A stretch of 64,000 bases of DNA from Ottelia alismoides (Eukaryota; Streptophyta; Magnoliopsida; Alismatales; Hydrocharitaceae), in assembly GCA_037367405.1 (NCBI GenBank), contig JAZKJV010006047.1:115001-179000 (forward strand), read 5' to 3'. Each line of letters starts with the position of its first letter. The stretch's first letter is position 1. Made by a program: the position numbers and the translations under genes. The notes beneath the pieces are model-generated. The model did no database searches. It worked only from the letters and a program-made list of their open reading frames with translations, and was not told the origin of the DNA. Shown one piece after another: positions 36,247 through 47,711 of the stretch.

Positions 36247-39200
36247 TCTCAATATCTTGATCTTAGCAAAATCTCCGAGTAAAATCTCAAATAAATGTAC
36301 ATAAAATCATTAAATTAACAAAATGTCTCTTGTATAAATACACATTAATTATTGTATATTAGACTGTACAAAAAGCCACAAAATAAAGGAGTTTTTCACC
36401 TGTAAATAGCCCAAAACTTCTTGTATTTTTAATAATTTCATTTCAACTCCTTTTAGCTAATTCTTTCTCTCACTTGTTCATAAAAATGTATATAAAAATA
36501 CAGAAATATAAAATAAATTTTACCTCAAATAAATGCTCCTAGATCTCAAAGAGAAAAGGCTGTAAAGACCGACTTCCAGGCTAAATTTCCGCTCCGTATG
36601 AACTCCAAATTCATCAAACTCACTTTTAAAGTTCAAGTTAAAAAATTATCTATCCAATGGAAATGGTTTCATTAAAATCGGAGCTCATTTGCAGAAGTTG
36701 GGTTTTGGGACCTAGATGTACATTGTACATTATGTATATATATTCATTCTTTCTTCATTTTTTATTTTATCTTTCTTAATTACTAAAAATATAAAAAAAT
36801 CATAGTTGTGTTGTATTTTGATTATAGTATTTTATTGTATTTTTTTTGTAAATATCTCTTATTAAAAAGACAAAAAAATACATATTAGAAAAGCAAACAA
36901 AAAAATTGTACATGTTTGTCTTCTTTTGTAATTTCCCCACTCTTTTTCTTCTCTTTATTTTATTCTCTTTTAAAGTAGCCTACTTTATTTATTTATTTAT
37001 TATTTAATTTCCATTCTCTACAATAACCACCAATTCAACTCCATTATTCCACCATTTTTCCAACTTCCCATTCAACTCCATTAATAATACAACCTCCCAT
37101 TCAACTCCACCACCTTAATAACTTCTCATTTTTTTCACTTTATATACATTCCATCCTCCTCAATTTTCCTTTGAATGATCTTTATGTGAGGAGAGTCTAG
37201 TTCCCAGAGTTGAATCAGTGACAGCGATGCAACCGCGGTCGAGCGACGACATCCCTCTCTCCGGTGAGATCCGTTGGCTTCTTGGCCAACATCACAACCG
37301 CATCCGTGCGCTGCTCGAGCTCATCGCTCGTCGGTGATTCGAGCGAAGACCGTGCTCTCGTAAGCACTTCATAGGCGCTCGCATTCATCGTAGGTAATTT
37401 TTCTTCTCATTTTATCATCATGTTATTTTTTGCATTTTTTTATCATATCATATCACCACCCATCATCCTCCATTTGTTCTATTTCATCATATTACCACCA
37501 TCACACTTTTCTTTTTATTATTTGCATTCCCTATTTTTAAAAATAAAAAAAATAAAATTAAAAAAACATAGTAGCATCAGTAAAACAAAAAAAATTCAAA
37601 AAAATAAAAATAATAAAAAACACGGGAGGAGCAGCAGCAGCTCAGCCGCCCGCCGCCTCCCCCCTGCTCCAGCCCGCACCGCCGGCCTGCGGCGCACCTC
37701 GTCCACGCGAGGAGGGTTACCGTCCCCGCAGCTATCCACCGCCGTTGCGTGAGTAGCGCCCCGACCGCCATCGCCTCCTCCACCAAGATGCCACCGCTCC
37801 CAGCTCCGAGCTCACCCCGCAGCCGCGTGGCAACCCCAGGCCATGCGCCGCCCTTCGCCACCCCGTGCCGCTCGCAGCGGTGCTGCCCCGCCTGCCCGCG
37901 GTGCGCTGCCTTCCTCGCGTCCGCGCCGCCCTCCCCCACCTTCGTGCCATTCCTAGGGAAGAAGAAGGTCTCTTTTTCTTTAAATTTTTTAATGTAAAAA
38001 TTGCATTGTCTTTATTATATATTTCTAATATTGCATAATAGTCCATGTACATAATTTGCATTGTAAATATTATTTTCTGAATTTGCAAAGACAATCCTTT
38101 GTTCGCTTCTTAATTTGGACATCAACCTTGCGTCATTTTATTCAATGAGAAATGTCTTGATGTTGAGCAACTAGTTCTCTACCAAGTAGATATTTAATTA
38201 TATTTTTCTGATATTTGGGTGATTAATTAAAATTGTCTAACTAAAATTTTGCATATTTTACCCATTCAATGCTCTTAATTTGATATCTAACTCATGGTTA
38301 CTCCAAAAATTCTTGAAAAAATAGACATGATGCTTTGAAATTGATTAAATTACTATCCAAATTTCATCCAAAATAGACTTGTCTTGTGTCTGAAATAAAT
38401 TTAAAAGTGATTTTCGTATTTGATTTTTAATTAAATCCACGTATAAGATTTTTGCGAAATTTCAACTCTTCTGGATTCCTTGTATAAACACCATTTTGAG
38501 ATAATTCGCACTCTGGCTAATTTGATAACATGGATTTATTAAGAATTAATTACTCACTATCACTCTATTTTCACTTCAAAATCCATAAAAAAATCATATT
38601 TTGTCAAAAAATTCCAAAATAATTTTTTAGTCGTATTTCATCATGATTTCATTCCAGTAATTGTTTCATAATTTTTGTTTACTGTTTGTGTGAGAAATTA
38701 CGAAAAAAATCCATAAAAAGTATGCATTTTTAATTATTGCATTTTACTCCATAAATTTCTAAAAAAATGTTTTGCATGCATCACTGGATTAAGATCTTAG
38801 GAAAAATATAATTTATCTGAATTGAACTGATTTCTCATTAAAATTAATTTGGTCTACTTGTGTGTTTTCTTATTGTCTTGATTCATCTACATTTACATTT
38901 GCATTTGTTTCTGCATTAAAAAATTAAAAAAAATCCGCATTAGAAATCTAGATCTTAATTTTTGAATTAACTCCAAAGTTGTTCCTTTGCCTCTCTGCTG
39001 TTCGACCCCGGACTTGCCCGGGATATAAATTAAAGCCGAGACCTCTTCACGGAGATCTTCTCTCAGTTCTAACTGATTCGCTAAGTACACGTACTACAAC
39101 GAACGTAAATTAAAACATCGTATCTAGCGAGCCGTCAGTAGGTCCAATATTTGCAATTAAGCAGGCCATGGATCCTTGATTAACATAGAATCTGATTAGA

Positions 39201-39330
39201 AAAATAATTCTATGATTTAGACCTTGAATTTCTTGATTAAGTGCCATTTGTCGATCAAGTAACTTAGATATTAACATTTTAGGTGCATTGAATACCCATT
39301 GAAATTAGAGCTTAGCTTTGCGAAAACATT
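36226..39330 (+). repeat. LTR-like block 4, right border uncertain
   Basis: It starts with the palindrome shared with the end of block 3. AT-rich DNA follows, including a ccgctccgtatgaactccaaatt block near 36,590 like those in the other blocks. A TATA box (ctttatata near 37,140) precedes a GC-rich leader (37,190-37,400), a second GC-rich island (37,620-37,965) and a long AT-rich tail. This promoter-then-leader order resembles 24,584-27,000. No protein domain is found. Open frames in the GC islands are composition artefacts. Confidence 0.4.
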
Positions 39331-40059
39331 TACAAAAATATCACATTATTACGTTAGGGTAAAAGTGAGTTATGAGATCACCCACCAAACTTTATCCATT
39401 TCCTCACAACTTTTCAAAAATATAACTATGAACATGCGATATGCCCATAACTTTAACATGTTCATAATACTTATTGTGCATAGTACTTATTTATTTATGA
39501 CTGTTATATCATACTCCTACTATTAGTATTCATTTCCCTAAAAAAACAAACCTTAAATTAATACGAAATGTTCATTAGCAAGAAAAGAAAAGGCATCCGT
39601 AATACAAATAAAGATACAATCATTTCATATTAATTTAAGCTTTTTGTATGAAAATAACTACTAGCAGTAAGAATATGTATTAAATTTATAAATCATCCAC
39701 AAGTAAGGGCTCATTGGAAAAAAGCCCTATTTCATATTAATTTAAGGGAAAAAGCTCTATTTTATCCTTCAAACAGGGAAGGGGTTATTTGTATATATTC
39801 ATCTGAGATATTTATCCATTTTTCACCACAAGAACCAAGGTTAAACTTCATTTATCTTAAGTTTTTTTATCCTTCATCCGAACAGAAGAAATACTCTGTT
39901 TGCAAACAGAAAAGATACGAGACGTCTTGATGATTGATATGCTCATTTTTACATAAAAACGAATTCTTTTTGTAAAGCCAACGTGGATTATTTAAATGGC
40001 TTCGCTGCCCTGTAAACCGAGGGTGCGAGTCAGGGTTTTTTGGGTTGATCATATGAACA
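39331..40059. other. no gene recognised
   Basis: AT-rich DNA with no recognisable features. Confidence 0.5.
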
Positions 40060-41510
40060 GAGATCTAACCGCGTATAAGAGAAAGGAAGAGCACAAGAGC
40101 GGGATCAGAGCTATTACCCAAGGCTTCCAGGTGAGGGGCAGAGAGGGAAGTCTCAGGCGAGTTCGACAGTCAAAAGGAGAAAAGGACAAGGGAAAAAGCC
40201 AATGACTTATAGATGGTCGACTTCCCCGCTTAAGTCACTATCCTCAACCCTCTTGCCAAAGGGCTCTGTTTAAAGAAGGGAGAAAGCCCTTTCACCTATT
40301 TGAGTCAGCCTCGATTGCGCGGGACAGTGGGTGCCAGGGAGGTCTGAAAGATCAGCAAGAGGTCAAATGCTCTTTAAATTCAAGAAAAAGGAGGAGTTCC
40401 AATTTTCTCTCAATGAATGTGCTTGGGTGAAAGCTGCTTTATATATCGCGACGCGTAGGCACTGAGCAAAGATCCGAAGCGGGACGGTCTCTCTTACAAG
40501 CTAGGTACCGAACTCGGACCCCAGAAGACGTACAGGCAAAGGCTATGGACTAGGTGACTGAGGGCTGTATACTATCGGCGAGGTCAGATATAGACGTAGT
40601 TGACAAAGCAGAGAGTCAAAGAAGAAGCATCATTTTCCAGGGAATCCGATAGGCGGAATCGAGGTCTCTGGTAAGCACTGGTTAGAATAGCATCCGGAAA
40701 AGCTGCTTAGATAACCAGGACCCTAGTTTTCTCACCAGTACTCGCCTTTGACCTGACCTCATTGCTTAAATCGACCCTCCCTCATTGCCTAGCTCCGACT
40801 CGTCTGCTCCCTAGGACCATGATGCGAGGCTGGTTGTTGAAGAGAGGAAGGATGTCCAGATTAGTGCCTCTCTCAGGCCCCTGATATATAATAGTAGTTG
40901 AGTGGAAAGTCAAGTGCATATATTCGCGATTGATCAGTCCGCCCTGCTTTAACTATACATCTTGAGGTACGTGCACGTCTGCCACTTTGAACAAGGGTGG
41001 GCGCGGGTCTTGTGCAAAGCCCTCGTGGACGAAGAGAGCATGAAGAAGTACGCTTGTCTCCGGGTGCGGCTGGTCCGCGATGACTTGACAGTATAGATAT
41101 CGCGTTGCGAGGCCCTAGCCTCATTCCCGGGGGTTCTTCCCCTCTCGCCTCCCGTGCATCTACAAGATCTCAAGTAATATATACGCGGGGGGAAATCTTT
41201 CCCTCTGGTTGAGCGACGGAGCGGAAGAGCTCTGGCTATCGCGAATATTCTCATGCTTTCGTCAGCCCAGAAGATGCTAATCAGTCCCACAGGCAGACTT
41301 CGGAAGACTCGACTACACAATGAATTAAGACGCACGGAACCGAGATTTGATAGTGAGTTAAGCAGTTGAGCAGGAGGTTGGCTATCGAGCTAATCTGACG
41401 GACGGGCAAGAATGCAGGAAAGGAGAATTTCCGGATTGTCGCTGACTAAGAAGCTTGTACAAGAGCCGAAGCGAGATTAACGTGACGCTAAATTCATTCC
41501 CAACTATATC
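40060..41510. other. candidate nuclear insertion of mitochondrial DNA (NUMT)
   Basis: The base composition changes abruptly to near-balanced GC with no AT tracts or simple repeats, then reverts near 41,510. The texture (for example gaaagccctttcacctattt, tatatatcgcgacgcgtag, ctcattcccgggggttcttc) is like plant mitochondrial intergenic DNA and unlike the surrounding retroelements. I identify no complete mitochondrial gene. The call rests on style and sharp borders, not on a match. Confidence 0.5.
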
Positions 41511-42164
41511 AAAAGCGTAGAAAGATCAGAAACTGTCAACTACACAATATATAACTAAGAAATCATTCGAATACAAAAAATGACCATTGTATTACACTCA
41601 CCAAAATGCCTCTACGAAATACGCATTTTTAAATACACATCATATTATATTACATATTATATACAAAGCGTAACAGGCCATCTAAATTGGACAATTGCCC
41701 CCAAACCTGCACCGGGCCAAAGTTTGGAGTCTAAGAACATATATTAATGGCACTATAATTGTTTCGCAGACACAGACAAAGACAAGAGCATAAAATGATT
41801 CATTACTTATGTCTGTTAAACAATGCAGACATTCGCACAACTAAGTATTTAATTTCGTGATCTACATGGCCCATGCTTCATCAACCTTCTTAACTGAATG
41901 CTTTAATAACTTCCTCACGTTAAAAACTTACGATGAATTAAGTGACAGGAACACAGCCCGTCGGTATCGTCTCCTCTCGGTTACCGGATATTGGGGATAC
42001 GAACATCTCCGGATACGGAAGCTGATACACAAACGACCAACACTACCACGGAAGCACGTGAAAGAAAGAACATCAAATATAACGGTGGTCGGTCACCTCT
42101 CACGGCCACCGGAGAAGTAAGATCACTATAAGAAGACGAGTACAACTCTCTCTATTCCCTCGCT

Positions 42165-42210
<46 letters not shown>

Positions 42211-42750
42211 TTCTTGCTGTGGTGGTGGTGAGGCAATGCCTCCACCCTCTATATATAGCTCAAATACAATTCTATAGTCCTATTTCCAATAAGACTAATA
42301 ACTATTAAGATTAGGAGTTCAATCTCATTAGGATTCTTAATTCTAACTCGACTCTAATCTTAATACTAAGGACCACCGAGTTTATGATGCGAGGAAATCT
42401 TTACATACAGCTCCATGGACCCCATCCACCCTGCATTAATTGCAGCAACTACCTCTCCACCCACCGCAACGATGCCCCCCCTGCTCGATGAGAGTTGGCG
42501 ATGGAGCTCGCGAAAGCATACAGTGGGAAGTAGCAGGGAAAAAAACGCTTCAAACACCCACTTGAATGCCGCCATTGGAGTTGCGAATCTGCGAGCGGCA
42601 GTAATTCTGGAGAAACTAAAACAATGCTAGAAACCATCCATGCCTTGCAGCAAGAGCGGATATTCCATGAAACACTGATTACCCAGTTGACGGAGTATGG
42701 ATTAAATTTCTCACCCTCCATTGTCTTGTTATGAAGGAAGAAAATGGGCA
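41511..42750. other. no gene recognised; repeat-rich spacer
   Basis: It holds a CT microsatellite and, just after it, a ctatatatagctc TATA-like stretch near 42,250 that may belong to an unidentified LTR. Short open frames at 42,366-42,751 on both strands match nothing I know. Confidence 0.45.
42164..42209. repeat. (CT)n microsatellite
   Basis: A nearly pure CT dinucleotide run. Confidence 0.9.
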
Positions 42751-42891
42751 AGGGGGCCTTTCAGATGGGGGGACAGTCCCCTGACAATACCATATGAGAC
42801 TTAGGAAAAACGCCCCCCAGTGCCCATGTCTCCCTCCTCCCGATACCCGATAGGCCCCACGGCCCATACAAACTACCCAACAACCGTCCCT

Positions 42892-42910
42892 GCCACGTGG
42901 CCTCGGTCAA
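42892..42910 (+). promoter_or_regulatory. G-box and W-box upstream of the ERF gene
   Basis: GCCACGTGGC, a palindromic ACGT-core G-box/ABRE, lies at 42,892-42,901, about 200 bp before the start codon. ggtcaa at 42,905-42,910 is a W-box core on the other strand (TTGACC). These are known binding cores for bZIP/bHLH and WRKY factors. Their use here is inference. No canonical TATA box is evident; ctacaaaagg near 43,023 is the closest. Confidence 0.4.
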
Positions 42911-43096
42911 ACATAACCGTCTCTCCCATACCGGAATTGCCCACGTTAACGCGTCCTCCCTATTCCCACCGTGAAGGGGCATCCCCGTCATTTCGGGGCT
43001 GCATCAGTCCACTCCCCTCCCAACTACAAAAGGGTGACGGAACTCTCCTCCCCAGCTCCATCCACTCCATTCCCATCGCAGATAGAAAGAGCAACA

Positions 43097-43589
43097 ATGC
43101 CAAGGGTGCAGAGATACAGAGGAGTGAGGCAGAGGCAGTGGGGATCATGGGTTTCCGAAATCAGACACCCTTTGCTGTAATTCACAACCCACATCGATCA
43201 AAACTATCACGAACGCATCAACTCCCAATGGCAACAACAACTGACCGTTTCTTGTTCACTGCAGGAAAACAAGGATCTGGCTCGGGACCTTCGAGACGGC
43301 CGAGGACGCCGCTCGTGCCTACGACGAGGCGGCACGGCTAATGTGCGGGCCGAGGGCGCGTACCAACTTCCCGTTCGACCCGAACGGTCCGCCGCCGCCG
43401 CCGAGCACTCTCTCTCCCGCGCTCTTGGCCAAGTTGGAGAAGTGTTGCGCCGCGGCGGCCAAGCGATCTGAGAAGGCTGTGGAGCAGGAGGAGGCGGAGG
43501 TGCACATGGATGACGAGTACATCGAGGAGATGATCGAGGAGCTGATCTACAACGGGTTGGTGGAGTTCGGATGCTCTTCCCATTTTTAA
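43097..43589 (+). CDS. ERF003: AP2/ERF-domain transcription factor, ERF003-like (two exons, 134 aa)
   Basis: Nuclear DNA-binding transcription factor with a single AP2/ERF domain, which in this family binds GCC-box-like promoter elements. The exons are 43,097-43,176 and 43,265-43,589. The intron (43,177-43,264, GT...AG, 88 bp) falls within the AP2 domain after EIRHPLL, a position I recall for the SHINE/ERF003-type group V genes. The domain spans residues 6-63: [18 protein letters not shown], then [20 protein letters not shown], then [12 protein letters not shown]. Residue 14 is Gln where relatives usually have His. A proline run (69-73), an Ala/Lys stretch (about 86-99) and an acidic tail ([19 protein letters not shown], 102-120) follow. 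At 134 aa it is shorter than Arabidopsis ERF003 (about 180 aa). The start codon gives the family-typical [13 protein letters not shown] opening. It is GC-rich at third positions, unlike its AT-rich flanks. It is likely functional. Confidence 0.9.
43177..43264 (+). other. intron of the ERF003-like gene
   Basis: It begins GTAATTC and ends with a pyrimidine-rich tract and GCAG. Removal joins CT|G (Leu) and restores the AP2 domain without a stop. Unspliced, the frame stops at 43,178-43,180. Confidence 0.9.
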
Positions 43590-45924
43590 AAGCTAGAGGT
43601 TCTGGTGTACTGTTGGAGTGGAGATTGTGCTCTGTGTACATAAGATGGCCTTGTTTGGTCACTCAGACGCACAATGATCACCCTTTTTCTCTTTTCTCTT
43701 TTGTGTTTGCTCTGTCATCGTTCGGGAGGTGTACTTCTTGGACTTCGTTTCCAATGATCACCCTTGTTCTTATTGTTATTTTGCAGTTTATGTCCTTTTT
43801 CCTGGCCATGGTTACATCTTAACATTCCGTTCTAAATATTCGAATTTAATTCAAGTCTTTATCTACGTGGAGAAAGAAAAGTCAAAAGGTGTATATAACC
43901 TCGTAAAGGTCTTGTTCTGACGGTATCCTTTGTCCGATTGCTGTATATGATACATTAATAATCCGAAAAAATAAATTGATATAAATATCGCGTAACGAAC
44001 CACCGCGACCAAACTTTGCATGGCAATTCGACTCCACCAGATGGTCGTTCGTAATGGTCCTACATTTTGATAAGGCTCGAGTCCAAAAGGGGACCCTCTT
44101 CCGTTTCAAGCGGTGAGCGCGGCGAATGGTGGAGGGCGACCTCCGCTGTGGGATCGGGAGATGGCGAGGGTCGGAGTTCGCTGTTTGCGTCCGTAGGTAA
44201 TAGCTTACTGTCGTTTGAATTCATAGCAATCGTCTGTCTTTAGATTCCATGTCCGGAACCTGTTTGATTGAATGCCTGAACGAGTCGTTCCCTCCAATGA
44301 TGATTGAGTTTTGCGATAAGTATTATTTAATGGTTTTCCAAATATTAGTAGGCATGGAATCTGAAGTTGGGATCAAGTAGCAATGGCTGGTGGGATTCAT
44401 ATCGTGGTAGTTGGGCAGAGAGTGATAGACTCCCCAACTAGAACAACTTGTGTAATATTTATGTCGACCTGTTAACTTCTTGTCCCTATAAGATTATGAA
44501 GGAACCAATTGCAGACTCGTTTTCTATGCCGATAATTGTATGCTAGAGGACTTGGGTATAGGAAAATAGGTTGGAATTTGTTTGGAGTAGAAATTGTGTG
44601 TATAATTTATTCAGAAAATGGATCTAGCTCTTTTCTTGGTACTTGAACGCGTATGTAGAATAGTGGTAAGAGCGATCTGATTATTCCATTGTTATCATCA
44701 CTTTTAGTTAATTGTAAACTTGTACAATATCTATAATTTTAGAATAGATTTCTAGTCTTTATAGTATTTCTGACATGCGAGTGTGTTCCCTGTCATTTGG
44801 ATTACTCTATTGATGAAGACCAATGATGAGAAGTTATCAATCGATTAGGCCATCGACCGATGGATGAAGAAAGACGGTTGAATGGAGAATCAGTTAGAAA
44901 AGAAAGGAAGTTGGGATAACTAAATTGAGAAGATCGACATATCCATCAACAATAATAGACATTGTTCATATTTGAGGGGGTGTGTCTGGAACGGGAGAAT
45001 CCTCCGAGTGCTAATTGAACTATTGGCACTCTGCTAATGAAATTTGACTTTTATTATTCCTTAGAGAGAGATTGTCTCAGAATAGCCACTTTGATGACTT
45101 TCTTCTTCCTCCAGGAAGACAAAGAAATATCATGTCAATTCACCTCTGTTTGTGTACAAGTCCAGCTTTCTCTCCATATACACACATCCTCTTCATTATC
45201 CTTATCTTCGTTTCATCATGATCAGTTGGGTTCGTCAAATCACCTTTTGCATATGGAGACCCCGATAATCATAGATCCTTACAATTGAGCATGAATACTA
45301 ATACTGCTTGAATGAAGTAGTTGAGGCGTGCTAATTACGGGCACATAATTGCGTAACTTTGGCACATGAATTGCTCCTTTTCACCTGATACACGTTATAG
45401 ATTCTTTGGATTCTGCTATGCACTTTGATTTGCAATTTCAAATACTTTGTGATGTTCAATAATGTCTAGTCAAGATGAAGTTTCGTCAACCTGGTGAAGA
45501 ATGGGGATAGACCTTGAAGGATTCTGATACTTTTTTGAAATATATCAGATGGTCATTTTAGTACAGCTATAAAACTATTCGGTTCAAGGAAAATTTGAGA
45601 ATTGAGTCGGTTACTGATCTTAAGAATAGATATTATTCACAGATCATCGTGATGTTATACTTTTTAAGTCAATTGATGTCTCTGAAGCTAAAAATTGGCA
45701 CTTCTTTACGATTACTAATGCCCTTCTGACAAATTTCCATAAAAAGTTCTCATCTGTTCCTTTATTCCCCAAAAAATATTTCTGTTTTTGCTTGGTTCAT
45801 CCATTGATTCCGGATTTTGGCAACAAACTAGGCAGGTTATTACCTCTCCATGAGTCTACCATTACAATGGAATAATATGGTAGAGTACTTTCAGGATCTA
45901 GAAGCGTAAAGAATATGACAAACA
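43590..45924. other. 3' flank of the ERF gene and unassigned DNA
   Basis: Putative 3' UTR after the stop; an AATAAA lies at 43,970-43,975. Near 44,128-44,206 a GC-rich stretch with an ATG and a good 5' splice-like site (cgtag|gtaatag) could be a first exon of another gene, but no further exon is recognisable. The rest is AT-rich without a coding signal. Confidence 0.45.
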
Positions 45925-46163
45925 TGTTGGGTTCTTTTGTTATATGGGTGGTAATGGATCTATTTAACCCGCTATATACATATACATATATAACTCATCC
46001 TCCATTTTCCTTTCGTTAAGAAAGTAAAATCAACCCTAGCCGTTCGTGAGCACCATGGCTTTGTCTCTCGTTTTTTTCCTTTCCATTGAGAAGGATTTGC
46101 CATATAAACCTTTGTACCTTGTAGTTTGATTGTTTGCATTGCTTTCTAAATGGTATCAACGCC
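45925..46163 (+). repeat. possible short copia-type LTR and primer binding site
   Basis: TGTTGGGTTC at 45,925 opens a block with a TATA-like tatacatatacatatataa. About 225 bp later TGGTATCAACGCC at 46,151-46,163 resembles the initiator tRNA-Met primer site (usual TGGTATCAGAGC). The LTR 3' end is not clear and no second LTR was found. Confidence 0.4.
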
Positions 46164-47680
46164 TATCCGATCAATGAGGAGGAATGTTTGTGGAAGCTCT
46201 TCGTATATTTGACACATTAACAGTATCCATGCATTTGATTTTATGTGGTTCGACAGTTCCAGCTGGTGTCAAGGTCTCCCGCATTTGGTTGGTGCTTTCT
46301 TGTGGTGTTGGTTACTCTTTGGGGTCTTACATTGATTGAAGTGTTTTTTCAAGTTCTTGGATCACCTCATCATCACCATTGATCGATGAATCAGAAAGGA
46401 CCGATGGATCATAGCAGACACTTCAAAGGGGATTTTCTTGTTTTGTTGTTGTGATCAGTCACATTTATGACGGTGATTGATTACTTTAGGGTGACTGGTT
46501 TCCTGTTCCCTTTGGAAAAAAGTATAGGTGGTCATGATCCACCATCTCATTTCTTTTGATCGATCACTCCTCTCATCTCTGTGTAGTCTGCCAGCTATGG
46601 TTGTTAATTGTAGTTGATGTAAGGAGGTGTCATGATCTATTAAGTATTGCTTCTTCTCATTGATCATTTTTCTATTAGTGATCGATCATTCTTAACATCT
46701 GATAGAATTGTGTTCGGTGTTCCTGTCATGATTGATCATCACTGTGTTCTGGTCTCATTCAGAGATGACTGATGAGAAGGTTAACATTTAGGTGACATAT
46801 GAAGATGGAGAATCACCCTGTGAATATTATGGCCTTGAAGTTGACAAAGGACATCTATCTTATTTGATGTGGCTATTGACATGGCTACTGGGGGGCTCTA
46901 GGAGAAGAGGTTACAATAAGGGGTTCAAGGTGAGAAGGATCCCTTTTAGGAACAATGATTCTTTGAAGATAGTCATGTAAAAGCACGGATCTTCAACGTG
47001 ATCTATACTGATGTCCAACCCATGAATTTGCAAAAGAAGACTACAAGGGATTTATGACTCATCCTTGAGAATATAGGTGGCTAAAGGAAGAAAGACATGT
47101 GAAGTTATGATATGAATTAGGAGATTGGCAATCTCCTGTATGGGGAGTTATCTATTGCTGCATATTGCCTGTATGAAATCCGAGAATTACAAATGATTGT
47201 CGTCGTAGGTGGAATCAATACAAAGTCAAAATAATTTGGATCAGGAGTTCTGTTCGAACATGGAGTCGTTGGTCTGGAACCTGATATCTATTTTATATAT
47301 TAGCCAGTCTAACTAATGGTCTCCTGTAGTAAGTCTATTTTGAAGAAGAAAAAATAGTTTAGGAATAGTAACAAATTTATAATAAAAATTACATCTAGAA
47401 AAGTGCAGTAGTAGATAAACTTTAATCACTTGATAGAAGAGATTATCAAACTAGAATAATACCTTTCAAAAAAATCGAAATAGAATATAAAAGGAAGACA
47501 AACTATAGTTAATACTAGAACTACAAAATAGAAATACCAAAAAGTAATCAGACATGAAAGATGTAGTTGCATAAATTAAACAAGAAAGAAAGCCATCTCG
47601 CGATGCTTGAACCATGGATGTGGAAACTTTCAATAGCCTCCCATGGATCTTGTTTATAGGCCTTTGGAGTTATACAAGAT
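46164..47680. other. unassigned; possibly a decayed copia internal region
   Basis: It follows the putative primer site but has no recognisable gag or pol motif. One 62-codon frame (46,792-46,980) matches nothing I know. TGATCGATCA-like motifs cluster at 46,370-46,745. AT-rich from 47,300. Confidence 0.4.
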
Positions 47681-47711
47681 GGAATATGATAGGGTTTAGG
47701 GCGGCGGGCGA

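Noticed and set aside
37577..38094. 120-codon frames and a plus-strand frame in a GC-rich island
   Set aside because: Composition-driven Ala/Arg/Pro frames with no domain. The island lies in an LTR-like block.
40060..41510. tRNA or ribosomal RNA genes in the organelle-like block
   Set aside because: I could not find a cloverleaf or conserved rRNA core by eye.
42971..43096. Upstream in-frame extension of the ERF protein
   Set aside because: The conserved family start is [13 protein letters not shown] at 43,097. The upstream residues look like translated 5' UTR and promoter.
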